A DNA stretch of 64,000 nucleotides. Source: Irpex lacteus. Lineage: Eukaryota; Basidiomycota; Agaricomycetes; Polyporales; Irpicaceae. The position numbers and the translations under genes were made by a program. This document shows positions 13,028 to 24,398 of the stretch, piece after piece. The notes under the pieces are model-generated. The model searched no databases and was not told where the DNA came from. It was given only the letters and a program-made list of their open reading frames with translations. Location of the stretch: positions 62,001-126,000 of the forward strand of contig MQVO02000006.1 in assembly GCA_001986395.2 (NCBI GenBank). Direction: 5' to 3'. How positions within the stretch are numbered: position 1 is the first letter of the stretch; each line of letters opens with the position of its first letter.

Positions 13028-13765
13028 TCAAAGGGAACCATGTCCGCCAGTTGATCCAAAGCCACCCGCTCCACGCAGAGTTTCGTCAAGATCCTACAGA
13101 AAGTCGGCGTTAGATCCTTCCAATGCAACCTATGGGGTAACCGTACCTGAACCTCCAATACCTCTGGAGTATAGATCCGCTCGATGATCAGTTGTGCTAT
13201 CCTATCACCTTCCTTCACTATGAACAGTCCGGGTCAACGTAAAGCCACGCGCAGGAATAAGTAGAGCCAACCTTCAAAGTCTTTGTCTGACAGGTTGAAA
13301 AGCAGGACAAAGACAATGCCGCGGTAGTCTGCGTCAATAACGCCGGCGCCGGTGTCGATCATGAACTTGGATGCTGAGCAACAAGAAGTGATGGTTAGCA
13401 TAACATATCGACATTTGCGAATGCGCGTAACATACCCAGACCACTTCGGGGTGCCACACGACCATAGGTACCGGCGGGCACTGCAACGGATATTTGGGTA
13501 TCTATGAGAGCCTTGCCATGAGCAGGTACAATTTTGTTCTCAGCACTATAATCGCAGCAATGAGACATATTAATTGAACGTCACAGTGAACAACGCACCT
13601 GTACAAGTCGTATCCAGCAGCTAACGGCGAGCCCTTTGTCGGTATCGTTGCTTTTTCCGAGTGTCGTTTTATGAGAAGGTTAGAGACAGGAGCCACGTCG
13701 GATTTCTCGTCCTCGACCTTCCTCTTCTTCAGCTGGGGTGCTTCGACTGTTTGTTGTTCGGCCAT
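13028..13765 (-). CDS. DUT1: dUTP pyrophosphatase (dUTPase)
   Basis: Hydrolyses dUTP to dUMP and PPi, keeping uracil out of DNA and supplying dUMP for thymidylate synthesis. All five family motifs are visible: [33 protein letters not shown] and the glycine-rich [10 protein letters not shown] near the C-terminus. The N-terminal extension has a nuclear-localisation-like patch ([11 protein letters not shown]). About 170-175 residues in five exons, a normal trimeric dUTPase size. It is transcribed divergently from the SQ/TQ-rich protein gene; the 244-bp gap holds a palindromic MCB-type box, as expected for a gene expressed at G1/S. Confidence 0.95.
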
Positions 13766-13794
13766 GGCGGGAGGTGCACAAAGGGTCGCGTGTG

Positions 13795-13804
13795 AGACGC
13801 GTCT
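13795..13804. promoter_or_regulatory. Palindromic MluI cell-cycle-box-like element in divergent promoter
   Basis: AGACGCGTCT, a perfect 10-bp palindrome with the ACGCGT core bound by MBF in yeasts. It sits about 30 bases upstream of the dUTPase ATG and about 205 bases upstream of the opposite gene's ATG. A second CGCG core (GTCGCGTG) lies about 12 bases away. ACGCGT also occurs by chance elsewhere in this window, so position and palindromy are the arguments. Confidence 0.45.
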
Positions 13805-14009
13805 GTGGCTGCAAGCACAAGTATAGCTGAGATCAGAACCGTGTCATCTCCGCAAGTCGGAGATTGAACATGATCAGGTGATGCAGCCGCCTGCATGACG
13901 GGCCCTTGGCGTAACCGTGACGGCGTTGGCCGCTACTCGATTGAGTTGACTTCGGATTGTCTTCCCCACACTCATCTCCGCCTCGTCAGCGACATAGCAT
14001 TGCGGCATT

Positions 14010-16197
14010 ATGTCCGTTACTCAGAAGGCTCAGCTAACCTTGGAGGCCTATCTGGCCATGCCAGGCCCTCGCAAACGGAGACGAGAGAGAGATAATGAAA
14101 TAGATGGAAGAGAGGATGGAAGGACACCAATAAAGCCTGGCAAGAAGATAACGCTTAAGAGTAAGAGTAAGTGGTGCTTCTTGCATTTCCAGCGATGCTG
14201 ACTGCCTCTATAGACAGGGCTACCCAGCGAGCAACCGGTAATAATGAACAGCCTTCAACCAGTCGCAAGAGAAGTCTCGCCTCAGGGTCCCAAGGGCTTT
14301 CTGGTCCTTCCAAGTCCAACACGATTAAGGGCCGCTCGACGTTTGACTTGACCTCGTCGGACTCTCCACCACGCTTGAACCACGCCAATCGCAGCCCGGT
14401 CCCATACTTGCCGACACCTGTAACAACAACGAAGCACCCAGCCAAACAGGTCAGTCTCTGCGTCTCAACGCAGTTGCAGTATGCTAACTCTACTCTATCT
14501 GTACTTCTTCTTCGCAGACACGAGCCCTAGTCTCGCATGCCCAACGGTCGTCCCCAGTAACTCCCACCAAAGTGCGACCAATACCAAAGGGCTCTGGGTT
14601 ACTCAGCCCTCCTCCATCGTCCCAGCTGGGCTACTCCCCGACTAAAGACATTATACCCACCAGTCCCATTGCACCGCTGGCAAGTCCAAATACAAGATCC
14701 GGAACAGTTGTCCCGTCTTCTCAGACTCAGGTTCTCGAGATAAATCCATTCCTATCACCGAAGAGGACGAGTCCCAGACAACACCCCATATTCAAACTTC
14801 CGCAGCTGCCACCGAGTTCTACTATCCGTACTCCTGCCTTTAATATTAATCCTACTGTGAACGACGACGACGACGAAGACGCGTGTGTGATTCCTTCTTC
14901 ACAGACGCAAGAGCTGGTGTACCACCGGCCGCTCACACCTCCTGCGCGATTTCACATTCATAACGAAGATCCAACCGCAGGAGAGGTCATACCTGATTCG
15001 CAGCCGCCAGAAGTGGCTTATAGCCCGAGAACACGAATATCGCAGCCGTATGTCGTTCAACATGAACATTCTATACCTGCACCCGAGCAGGGGGCCGATG
15101 GGGAGTACACGCAACGAGATATCATCCCGACTTCGCAGTCCGCCTTCGAGAAGGAGATCTCCTCTTCCGACCTCTTGGATATCAAATCCCGAGTTCCGGT
15201 CTCTGCGGAGCCCTTGGGTGCTCTAGATCAGTCTAAGTAAGGAGGCCCGTTTGCTGCTGTTTGCTGCTGCAAGATACTGACAAGCAGACGCAGGGCACCT
15301 GATACTGTTACGAACCCGGCACTTACCAGCACACCTACACGAACGCGTTTCTTAAGTAACCCGTGTACCCCCACCAGTGCCCACCGCCATCGTATATTCG
15401 GACAGGATTCGAACGCCCAACACTCACCCTCCGCGCGCCCGTCGATAGCCCCACTCCAGAAACTCACCACAACACCCCGCACGCCCCGCTCGCCACAGAA
15501 AACTCCGCATAGCGTCCGGTTCACCACCCCACCCGACTCGCCCAGCAAACTCGCCGCTCTGGCTATACCAGGAAGCTCGCAAACCGAACCGGAGTCCTCC
15601 CAATGGCATGTCCCTACCCAACACACACAACATTCTCCCGGCAGACACGTATACGACTCTTCGCAGACGGAGCCAGAGGAATCTCAGTACCACGTACCCA
15701 CTCAACACACACACATAGTACCCACTCAGTCGTCGCAGTCGAGCGTTTCGAGCATGACGGAGCCGGAGTCTTCACAGTACCACGTCCCGACGCAGTATAC
15801 CCCTCGTGGGCATCATCGGCTCGGTGCTCCTCGGTTGGACGTCGACGATGAGGAGGAGGAGGACGAGTTGGCTCGGGGGTCGTTGCCTATTGCCTCGTAC
15901 CCTGATCATGACTATGATGTTGAGGAGGACGAAGCGCCACTACCACCGCCGAGCTCGTCTACTCGGCAGGATTCTCCCCTCCTGCTCGTACCCACCACCA
16001 CCGTAGACTCGCAGGCCTTCGAATCGCAGATCGAGTTGTCAAGAGAGGCGCTCGAAAGGCTCGAACACGTCCGTTCGAGGCTGGGGATCGTGCATACTGG
16101 CAGGCTGTTAGACTCGCAGTTTAGCGTGTCTGGTGTGTCTGTGTCTGGGAGTGCGTTAAGTATTCCGAGTGATTATTGGAGCTGTGAGGAGAGCTAG
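14010..16197 (+). CDS. SQ/TQ-rich disordered protein, function unknown
   Basis: Four exons (about 14010-14166, 14214-14449, 14518-15236, 15288-16197) give 673 residues. I recognise no folded domain. The N-terminus has a PIP-box-like QLTLEAYL (residues 8-15), followed by the basic patch RKRRRERD. The body is Ser/Pro/Gln-rich with recurring I-P-[ST]-S-Q pieces (VVPSSQTQ, VIPSSQTQE, IIPTSQS). Three copies of a 16-residue unit SSQTEPESSQ-[WY]-HVPTQ lie at 15574-15621, 15658-15705 and 15748-15795. There are about 25 SQ or TQ dipeptides, a strong SQ/TQ cluster as seen in ATM/ATR targets. Near the C-terminus are acidic runs and a short helix (LSREALERLEHVRSRLG). It shares a promoter region with dUTPase. 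A replication or damage-response role is inference only. Confidence 0.75.
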
Positions 16198-16246
16198 CTG
16201 AACCTCAGGCTGGAGGTCGTCGGGATTTGGAAGGGCTTATGGTTGA

Positions 16247-16275
16247 GGCCATTCCTCCCGGTTGACATAAGCGGT
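16247..16275 (+). repeat. Direct repeat copy A (3' flank of SQ/TQ gene)
   Basis: A 29-base stretch beginning GGCCATTCCTCCCGGTTGAC is repeated exactly at 16692-16720. Weaker similarity continues for about 65 more bases (to about 16340). Copy A starts 50 bases after the stop codon of the SQ/TQ-rich gene, so it is probably part of its 3' untranslated region. Confidence 0.9.
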
Positions 16276-16545
16276 CTTTGTTTTGCTGTGTTGGATTTTA
16301 GTTTGATATTCTAATAATACGTGGCTCATTATTGATTGCTACAGTGCAGTTGGCATGGATGGCCAGACCAGAAACACTCCTCAGTCCCGCTCTTGGCTCC
16401 CATCCTATCGCCTCATACCAGGACAAAGCATCACCACCCCCCAAGTCCATCTACTTAGCGGAACTGTGACGATCGACACAGAAAGTTGGAGGTTACTCGT
16501 ACTCGCTTCGAATCTTCACTAGCAAAGTGATCTACAAAAGCGCCT

Positions 16546-16594
16546 CAAAGGGTGGTGCATGGCCGTTTGAGGGTCGTGCACCACAAGCCCTTTG
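16546..16594. repeat. Imperfect inverted repeat (hairpin)
   Basis: Left arm CAAAGGGTGGTGCA (16546-16559). Right arm TGCACCACAAGCCCTTTG (16577-16594), complementary except for a 4-base insertion. It lies between the two direct-repeat copies. It may be a remnant of a small inverted-repeat element; no target-site duplication is evident. Confidence 0.6.
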
Positions 16595-16691
16595 ATTCGC
16601 AGCTTAATGTACAACATTCTGAACCCGCGAAAGTTGAATGTTGAACGTGGCGGACTCTGCCTTAGGGAGACTAACGCCAAGAATGCTTATA

Positions 16692-16720
16692 GGCCATTCC
16701 TCCCGGTTGACATAAGCGGT
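16692..16720 (+). repeat. Direct repeat copy B
   Basis: Second exact copy of the 29-base repeat at 16247-16275, 445 bases downstream. The similarity extends to about 16787 with substitutions and small gaps. It is not attached to a recognisable gene. Confidence 0.9.
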
Positions 16721-17627
16721 TTTTATTCCGCTGTGTCACTTGATTCGTCTGATATCCTGGTAATGTGTGCCTTATCATTGGTACGGTGAATTTGCGTAAA
16801 AGACAAACACGACCAGGCATGAATATAGCATTGCCAAGGTGTCTCACTCTATGTGCTAAGTGCAGGTATAGTATAAGTAACGTTTTCCCTATAATTATAA
16901 GTTATTCGGGCCAGTCTCCTCTTACGCATACTAGATCGCATACAACCACCTCCTCTGTACAAAGTTTCCGATCCTCACTTCGATGATCCATCTGGTCGGC
17001 ACCGCATTAGGTATGGGAGTCCCCCGCTTTCTGATGACACGTCACTGACCACGGGATTATAGTTGTATGCACACCTCAACTTTATCCCACCGAACTTTAT
17101 AAACAGGCAATATTCAGGCTGGGTTGGTCGTACAATAGATTCTACGAGGCCTTGACGTTGCTCAAACCGTTCTGCAGCGCAGATTCTGCACTATCAGCTG
17201 ATACACATGACCGGACAGACAGAATCCGCGAAGCCAATGAGATTCTCTCGTCTCAGGCTTCTCATCTTCTACCCACGTGGCCCTGTTATAACCGCAGGCA
17301 AATCCTTGGACAGGCAACATCGTGCCCGCGCACTGTGAGTATGTGCCGAATCCTCCATCTAACCAAGTGATATTGACTACAATTCACCCGCTACCGTCGG
17401 TGTTCGTATGCAGATCGTGGTCATGAGCAGGTCTCTACGTACTGTGTTCAGTCATCTGCAAGCTTTGAACGTTCCAAGTCACCTTCTGTGTCGAAGATTC
17501 ATGCCAGACGCTTATCAAACCGCAATTGACCCACCGAAAGTTTGTATAGAAGGTATGCATCACTGTTGCCACGCCACTCGCACATTCTCAGAATCTCAAT
17601 ACATGCCAGTGGCTGGCTTGGTGCGCG

Positions 17628-17634
17628 TATATAA
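17628..17634 (+). promoter_or_regulatory. TATA box of P450 at 17689
   Basis: TATATAA 61 bases before the ATG at 17689. Confidence 0.6.
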
Positions 17635-17688
17635 GGAAGCTAAGAAGGAGCAAGTTGGACAGATCGTTCCCTCCCTACACAAGTCATC

Positions 17689-20056
17689 ATGACTATCCTC
17701 ATACCTATCGCTCTCACGGCAAGCGCGCTGTGGGTTCTATGGCGTGTCTTCGGTGCCTACCTAAAGAGTTCACCTCTGGATAACGTCCCAGGCCCTAAGA
17801 GGACGTCATTCCTGCGGGGTGAGTGACATGGAGTTCCGTGTATCCCTTCAATCCACACTGACAATTGGTGTTCAGGCAATATCAGCGATATTTTCAATCG
17901 ACATGGGTGGGAATACCACGACCGCCTTTCCACCGAGTATCCCGCCGTTGCAAAATACCATGGACCTTTAGGCGTTAGTGCCACAATCGTATTTCGGTGC
18001 AGTACAATGTACTGATCTAACGCGCCAGACAAGAGGATTATACGTATCTGATCCTAAGGCTCTCAATAATGTTGTTGTGAAGGAACAGCATATTTACGAA
18101 GAGCCACGCTGGTTCCTCAAGTACGTCCCGTACGGTCATGCCCAACATTTTTCTAACGCTGACCGATGTTTCACACTTCAAGCTGGCTTGGAATGACGTT
18201 TGGGCCCGGTTTGCTTTCTACTATCGGTACGATGACCATGTATTTACTATTAATGGCTCTATCTAATCTATGGCTACAGGTGATCATCATCGTAGGCAAC
18301 GCAAGATGTTGAACCCGGTATTTTCTATTGCGCACATGCGTGACATGACCCCGCTATTCTACCAAATCATTCATCGGGTGAGCAGTTTGGCTATTACCCT
18401 TGTATTACGCATCATTACTGATGCTTACGTCGATCAGCTCCGTACTGCAGTCGAGAGGGAGGTGGGCAATACCACTACCGAAGTGGACATCCATAACTGG
18501 ATGGCACGGACTGCCTTGGAGCTTGTTGGACAAGGAGGCCTGGGATATTCATTCGACCCTTTGACAAGCAACACTCGAAACGCGTATGGAGATGCCATAA
18601 AGGAGTTCATGTGAGCATTTATTGGAGGTTAATAATCCCTCACGCTGCTTATCGACATCTATATATAGCCCGTTGACGTTTAAATTGCACTACTATCGGA
18701 TTCTCCTGCCGCTTGTCCGTAACATTGGTACCCCCGCTTTCCGCGAATGGGTTGCCGCCCACATTCCGAGCAAAGACGTGCAACGATTCCGGGAAGTCAT
18801 CCGCGTTATGCGGGATAACGCTGAAAATATCTACGAGGCAAAGAGAGTTGCTCTTGAGAAAGGCGACAAGGCTGTCACTCACCAAATTGGAGAAGGAAAG
18901 GATATTATAAGTATCCTTAGTAAGCTCTATCATGTACTCCTTGTTGAAAGCTGCTGAACTCCTTGCAGTGAAAGCAAATCTACAAGCTTCTGGTGAAGAC
19001 AAACTCCCTAAAGAGGAAGTTCTCGGACAGATGGGGTGAGCATAAGTTCATAACGGCTGCGGGCTGTAGGTCTGACAGCTCAACTCACCCAGGATGCTCG
19101 TTACTGCCGGCACCGATACCACCACTAACGCACTCTCACGTACCTTCCAACTGCTCGCAGAGCGTCAAGACATCCAAGATAAAATCAGAGCTGAGTTGAA
19201 CGAGGCTGGTCCGGATGGTGCCGATATCCCCTACGACATCCTTGTAGATTTGCCCTGGTTAGACGCTGTATGTCGCGAAACGCTTCGTCTGTAAGTGTAT
19301 TGTATCCTTCTCAGCATTGTGAGTCAGTATCGGGCTAACTATATCTTATCCAGCTACACCCCAGTCCTCATGATGAGCCGAGAGTCAGTTATAAAGAGCT
19401 CTACTTTGATGTATAACTAACGTAGCCGTGATGCAGAGTCCGTCAAGATACTATCATGCCTTTGTCGGAGCCTATCCAAGGCGTCAATGGCCAATGGCTT
19501 AATGAGATCTACGTTCCAAAGGACACAACGGTGATTATCGCCATTCGCGCCTGCAACAGGAATAAGGCTATCTGGGGCGAAGATGCACTGGAGTGGAAGC
19601 CTGAGAGGTGGTTGAACAAACTGCCTGACTCCGTTACAACTGCCCATGTCCCCGGTATTTACTCGAACTTGTGAGTAATGCCCGGTCATGAGAATGAGTG
19701 GTCCCTGCTAACCCTATTTCCCTAGAATGACCTTCCTTGGAGGCTCACGAGCATGCATGTGAGTTCGAACCAACCATCTACCTGTGTCCATACTGATTGT
19801 TTCTATGGCAGTGGGTTCAAGTTCTCTCAGCTGGAGATGAGTGAGTGCATTCGAACACTCTTCCAGAACAGTGTCTTAATCAGGATCATGATTTGCAGAA
19901 GTCGTACTCGCTGTCCTGCTTCGCGCCTTCAAGATTCACCTTTCCAGCAAACCCGTTTTCTGGAACATCGCTGGTGTCAGTTATCCGACGGTTGGACCTG
20001 ACGCGAAGGAGCAATCCATGCCTGTAAGGCTGGAACCCCTCAATGGCAGGGTCTGA
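17689..20056 (+). CDS. Cytochrome P450 of a second family
   Basis: Starts MTILIPIALTASALWVLW, a membrane anchor, then the hinge DNVPGPKRTSFLRGN. The I-helix has MLVTAGTDTTTNALS. The K-helix ExxR is in CRETLRLYTPVLM, the PERF-type segment is WKPERWLNKLP, and the haem loop is FLGGSRACIGFKFSQLEM, split by an intron at 19758. The C-terminus ends VRLEPLNGRV. It has many exons, all joins keep frame, and all catalytic motifs are intact. It differs clearly from the other four P450s here (AGTDTT against xGxDT with microexons; FLGGSRACIG against FGFGRRxCPGR), so it is not part of that paralogue group. It resembles basidiomycete P450s of the CYP5141/5150 type in general form, but I do not assign a family. 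Substrate unknown. Confidence 0.9.
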
Positions 20057-21511
20057 CGGATGACTTAGTGGCTGTAATTGTGACGTCAGAAGGAGGGAAC
20101 TCGAGGAGGCTCAGGACATGATGCACGTTGGACGCTTGTTATAAGCGGGCGGCAACATGCTTACGATTTACGGAATCCCTTCGATGACTGACCCTTCGAG
20201 TTTGCGATGCGACGGTTTTCAAGTTTGTTACACCAAGCTCGTAAATGAGCTGTGCCTCTCGATCGAATTGTATGGATAGTGCGAGACAATGATATATTCA
20301 CTTTGCATCCATACATATTAATTTCTTTGAGCGTTATTACAATGAGGATCGCAAGATGCGATCTCGGGGTTTGCGTTCGATTCTGCTCCGTACCTCCGAA
20401 GCAGGCGGGGTGATCGACGCTGAAAACCCAATCACAGCCGAGCCGTCGGTAAATGACAGCCGTATCAAGGCAAGCGACCCTTTGTGGCGTCCGCCGCGAG
20501 CAAGCTTGCCCTCCTCGACCCTCATCATGGGCTGCATGGACCACAAAACTTTTCGAAGGTACGCTGCTACAATCTAGCTAGTTTGGTGATAGCATCGTGC
20601 TAGCACTCCCACTTCGCACGTAAAGCCATCTCGGCTGAGGCATTGATGACTTTTCAGTAGGCTGTCAAAGAATAACACATCCCGACATATTCACACCACG
20701 GAGCTTGTGACGTTGTTGAATTTCCTCCGACTCCGCGGTGCGCTGGCATAGTTTCCTTGGGGACGTCGGCAGTTTACTTGAAATTCGAGGTACGGCGGGC
20801 TCGAAATTCTCGACACAAATGGCATGGAACCGTCTTGGGACACGCACTAAAATGACTTGCGCAGCCTCAGAGACGCTGCTGGATGGCCGTAGCTGATAGG
20901 GCAGCGAGCACAGCCTCCATGGACATTGTTTTGAATCCCGCAGGGTCGTAATATGCTTTGCTTTGGGGTACACGAGCGCCGATGTCGGAGACGGACTCTC
21001 ACGAAGAGCCAGATTCCGTGCCCAAAGACGCCAAATTAGTAGATGTGTCTCTCGACATCGGTGACGCGATGGCTTGACGAATGGCCACGATGCTCGGCTC
21101 GGTCGGAATCGTGACGCAACGGGACCGTGAAACGTCACTTGTATGGGCGCAAGGGAGAAGGTATGCGTATGCCGTCTTCCAGTCGATGAATCTCGAGGGC
21201 GGCCAGCACCAGTCAAGACGAGACGCCCCGTCGACGTCCTTCCAGGCTAGCACCCTGAATTGGCGACCAGGAGATATTGTCCGGGTCTAGGTTTGGTTAG
21301 CTATTGTGTGTCGATGGAGCGCGCACGAGCATACATGTCACGGCTGTCGTGCGCCTCGAAATGTGCAATTGCAATTCGACGTGGGGTATAAGTAGTCGGC
21401 GAGACACACCATCGGGGCTTGTTACCCTCCTATCCTTCCAAGCCTGCTCACTCTCGGCCTTAGACTTGTCCCTTCATCCACCGCCTCCTCCTCTACTCCA
21501 TTCATAAAATC
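20057..21511. other. Long intergenic region without a supported gene
   Basis: The minus strand has a 183-codon open stretch (20665-21216), but its composition is unlike a real protein and no domain is visible in any frame. No RNA gene or repeat was found. A TATAAG at 21387-21392 probably serves the gene at 21512. Confidence 0.5.
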
Positions 21512-22092
21512 ATGTATGACCTCGCCCAGCACGAACAGCAACGCTTCGTTGATCAGGAGCGGTACGATGATGAATACGACGAGTACCTCCTGTGGACATC
21601 AACATTCCCGCACGTCATGATCCGAGTGAACGATCCGTTCCAGGTCAGTCCACTATCCACTTGCCATCCATCTACGCCACTCACCTTGGCGGGTTCCTAG
21701 ATTCCCGACATCCCATCGCGAAATCTTCTGCAGCACCTGAGCGATGCTGGAAGTACTCCTCCTGCTAGTGTAAGCCGGAATTCTTAATGCTTGTCGCATG
21801 GAAATAGGTCTAATCCCTTTCTTCAATAGCCTCTGTCAGTGTCGTATACAATGACACCAAACTTTAAGTTCCCAGCGGACGAGGACAGCGAAAGTGACCA
21901 CGAAAAGTCTCCTATCAGTCCAGCGAAGGAACTAAGTGTGAGTGAAACCGATATAAGTTTCCATCATAGATCGAAGGAAGTTCTAACGCTCTTTTGTCTT
22001 AGAAACCTTCCGATGCGCAGTCAAAGCTTGATGTCAAGGTCGCAAAACGGGGCCTACCCACCAGGAAAAGGAGTTATTCTAACTTCTTCTAG
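21512..22092 (+). CDS. Small acidic hypothetical protein
   Basis: Four exons (21512-21643, 21701-21769, 21830-21937, 22003-22092) give 132 residues with in-frame canonical splices. It begins MYDLAQHEQQRFVDQERYDD, strongly acidic and Tyr-rich, followed by LLWTSTFPHVMIRVNDPFQ. The middle is Ser/Pro-rich (ESDHEKSPISPAKEL), and the end is basic (VAKRGLPTRKRSYSNFF). No signal peptide, membrane segment or known domain is visible. A TATA-like box and a pyrimidine-rich leader precede it, which supports a real gene. Function unknown. Confidence 0.6.
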
Positions 22093-22404
22093 CTGCGACA
22101 CGTCCTGTCTGTGTATTCCAATAACCCTGCAACAACAGGATCTGATATCTTATCAGCACACATAGTCAAATCGTACAATAAGCATTCAAAAATTACCTTA
22201 CAACTACATTCTTTTACTCGGCATGCTATCTTCACTCTACTGCATTACCTTACTGTCCTTCCAGCAAGCACCGTCGCTCTTTCTTTCTTCTTCGATCTCA
22301 CAAACTAGCATTAGCTTAGCGTAATACAATGGTGTATCCCTTGTTGACACATCAGACCTACCACAATGTACCTCTAACTCTACCATCGCAATCGAACTCT
22401 CATA

Positions 22405-23939
22405 CTATTTAGAACTAGAGCGTTGCGCAGCCGGTGAGGGGGCAAGTCGAAACTCTTCCCATGCCGAGCCGGTCCTCAGCCACCCAGCGAAAGGAGCCTT
22501 CTCCCCCTCTCTGAGAGCGCGTTTCGCGGCCTGATAGTCTACGGCTGCGCGTTTTGCTTCGAGATACGTCGAGTTCCTGTAACGAAGAGACCTACAATCA
22601 GACATCCGTACGCCAAGACCCAGCAGATACTTACTGGTCGGGCGGCGGGTCAATTGCAATAGACAATACAGATGTCGCACGTTGGTATACTTCGAACAAT
22701 GATAGCTTAGACAATAGAGGCCTGGTAAGAGTGTCATTCGTCACCAGGGGAGGCTAGGGCAGTCGTAGCATTAGATCAGGGACGTTACCTGAGCTTGGGG
22801 TTCGAGCGGTGTTTTGGCGAGACGCCTCGTCTGAGTCCATTGATGAGGACGTCAGGAGACTTTGGCGAGTCTGCAATCCAACATAGCGCTATATCGGGGC
22901 TAGGAATCAGCATGAAACCTAGTGGATTGGTAGAAAGGAATCACAATCGTTACAAGATGTGAGATTGACACCGAGCGTTGTTTCCAGAGCGATTTTGGCG
23001 TGTACGAAGGGGATTGATGTGAACGAGATATTTGGGCGGTGAAGTTTATATCCTATAGGGAGTTGGCAATCTGCTCGGAAGGATATAGCCACTCGTGTAT
23101 GCCGCGATTTTGATCATGGAACCCACCGTCGATTGTGTGCAGTCTTTTCCAAAATGCCCTCTCGCAGTCGTCCTTCACCATCTCCTGCATGTTCTCGTCC
23201 ACCTCTCCTAATACAATACTGTCAATATATACAGGCTGCAAGAGCTTCGAACCCAATGCTCCTTGTATACCGAGCACATTCCAGCTGGCGATCTTGTCGC
23301 TACATGACATACACAGCGTTGGCGGGGAATCAGCTCTTCCCGGTTTCGACCTTAGTACGCCATATAGCGAATAACCATCCCTCCCTCTTGCCGCAGCGCC
23401 ATCTTCCAGTTCTAAAGGTACTGCACTGTCTTTAAGCGCGGCCATGGCTTTATCTTGGAAAGAGGCAAGGTATCGAGTTGAAGCATCACCACCTTCATTG
23501 TAAAAGTAAGAACAAGAGCAAGTCCAAAAATCAAGATATGTTCTTCATTAACAGGATTGGTTAGCTTACATGGAGGCGTGGACACGTACAGATGTACCTT
23601 CACTCCGTTTCGCAATCTATACTTCCCCTCAGACGACTCCAACCATGTCGAACCTCTGGAAGTATCTGCAGCACGGTGGACCTCCTCCATCAGGAAACGC
23701 ACAGCTCCTCTACGCGCCAGTACTTCTGCATGGCTGTCGTGCATGAGGTCGCCTCCGTGCCCAAGTTTTGAGGCAGGAAGGCATTTGGAGCCAGATCCGA
23801 GGGAGATGACCTTGGTTGCGCCACTCGCATTTGATAGTGCAAATCCTGCTAGAATAGTAAACTGGTTAGGTGGGGGCTTGAAGTTGAGTGAGGCATAGTG
23901 GGAGTGTATGAGGGTGACTATTTCACCAGGAGGGGTCAT
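22405..23939 (-). CDS. TAD1: tRNA-specific adenosine deaminase 1 (ADAT1/TAD1)
   Basis: Deaminates A37 to inosine in eukaryotic tRNA-Ala. The catalytic domain is complete: [12 protein letters not shown] gives the zinc His and the proton-shuttle Glu. PPCGDAST, rebuilt across an intron, gives the first zinc Cys. [21 protein letters not shown] gives the second. Later exons read [26 protein letters not shown] and [14 protein letters not shown], the conserved C-terminal part, and then [10 protein letters not shown]. Several small introns carry in-frame stops, so it must be spliced. The N-terminus starts [20 protein letters not shown]. It starts 459 bases from, and divergently to, the coiled-coil gene. 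Confidence 0.92.
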
Positions 23940-24316
23940 GGAAGATCGCTGGCAATGGTATATGGTACCTGCAAGCCGGTACTTGGGAGGTTGTTCTCCG
24001 GCGCCTGGCGCCACAAAGTCTTTGATCACCAAAGCTTTACCGAAGGCGTCTCGGGAACAGATCAACCCTCGACCACCAACACTGCTGACATTCCTGCGCA
24101 TGCCGGATCGGGCTTTTACTTACAGTAAGAGTTACGGAACAGTTGACTGCGCTGAATATCCTGCCTAATAAGGCAGTTGTACTGCAAACCAAATCGGGCG
24201 TATAAACAACCAAAGCCCGATGACGTCAGCGCATGCCCGCCACTTCGTGTGTATTGGCAGCCACCGGTTAGCCACTTGCTGGCTCACTCCACTGACGGTG
24301 CCTCATCCAGCCACCC

Positions 24317-24324
24317 TATATATA
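24317..24324 (+). promoter_or_regulatory. TATA box of coiled-coil protein gene
   Basis: TATATATA 75 bases before the ATG at 24399. Confidence 0.55.
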
Positions 24325-24398
24325 TTGCGGACACCGCGTCATCCTCTTATCCCCATATCCAATACCCACACTATCAGTTACTTAACACCCACATACCC

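Noticed and set aside
15400..15425. GGATTCGAACGCC resembling a reverse-strand tRNA T-loop
   Set aside because: Lies inside the coding exon of the SQ/TQ-rich gene and no cloverleaf can be drawn.
20665..21216. 183-codon open frame on the minus strand between the second-type P450 and the small hypothetical gene
   Set aside because: Arg/Ser/Pro-rich random-looking composition, no domain, no splice-supported extension. An open frame of this length is expected about once or twice by chance in 64 kb read in six frames. Another frame (…GARVPQSKAYYDPAGFK…) looked briefly protein-like but soon meets stops.
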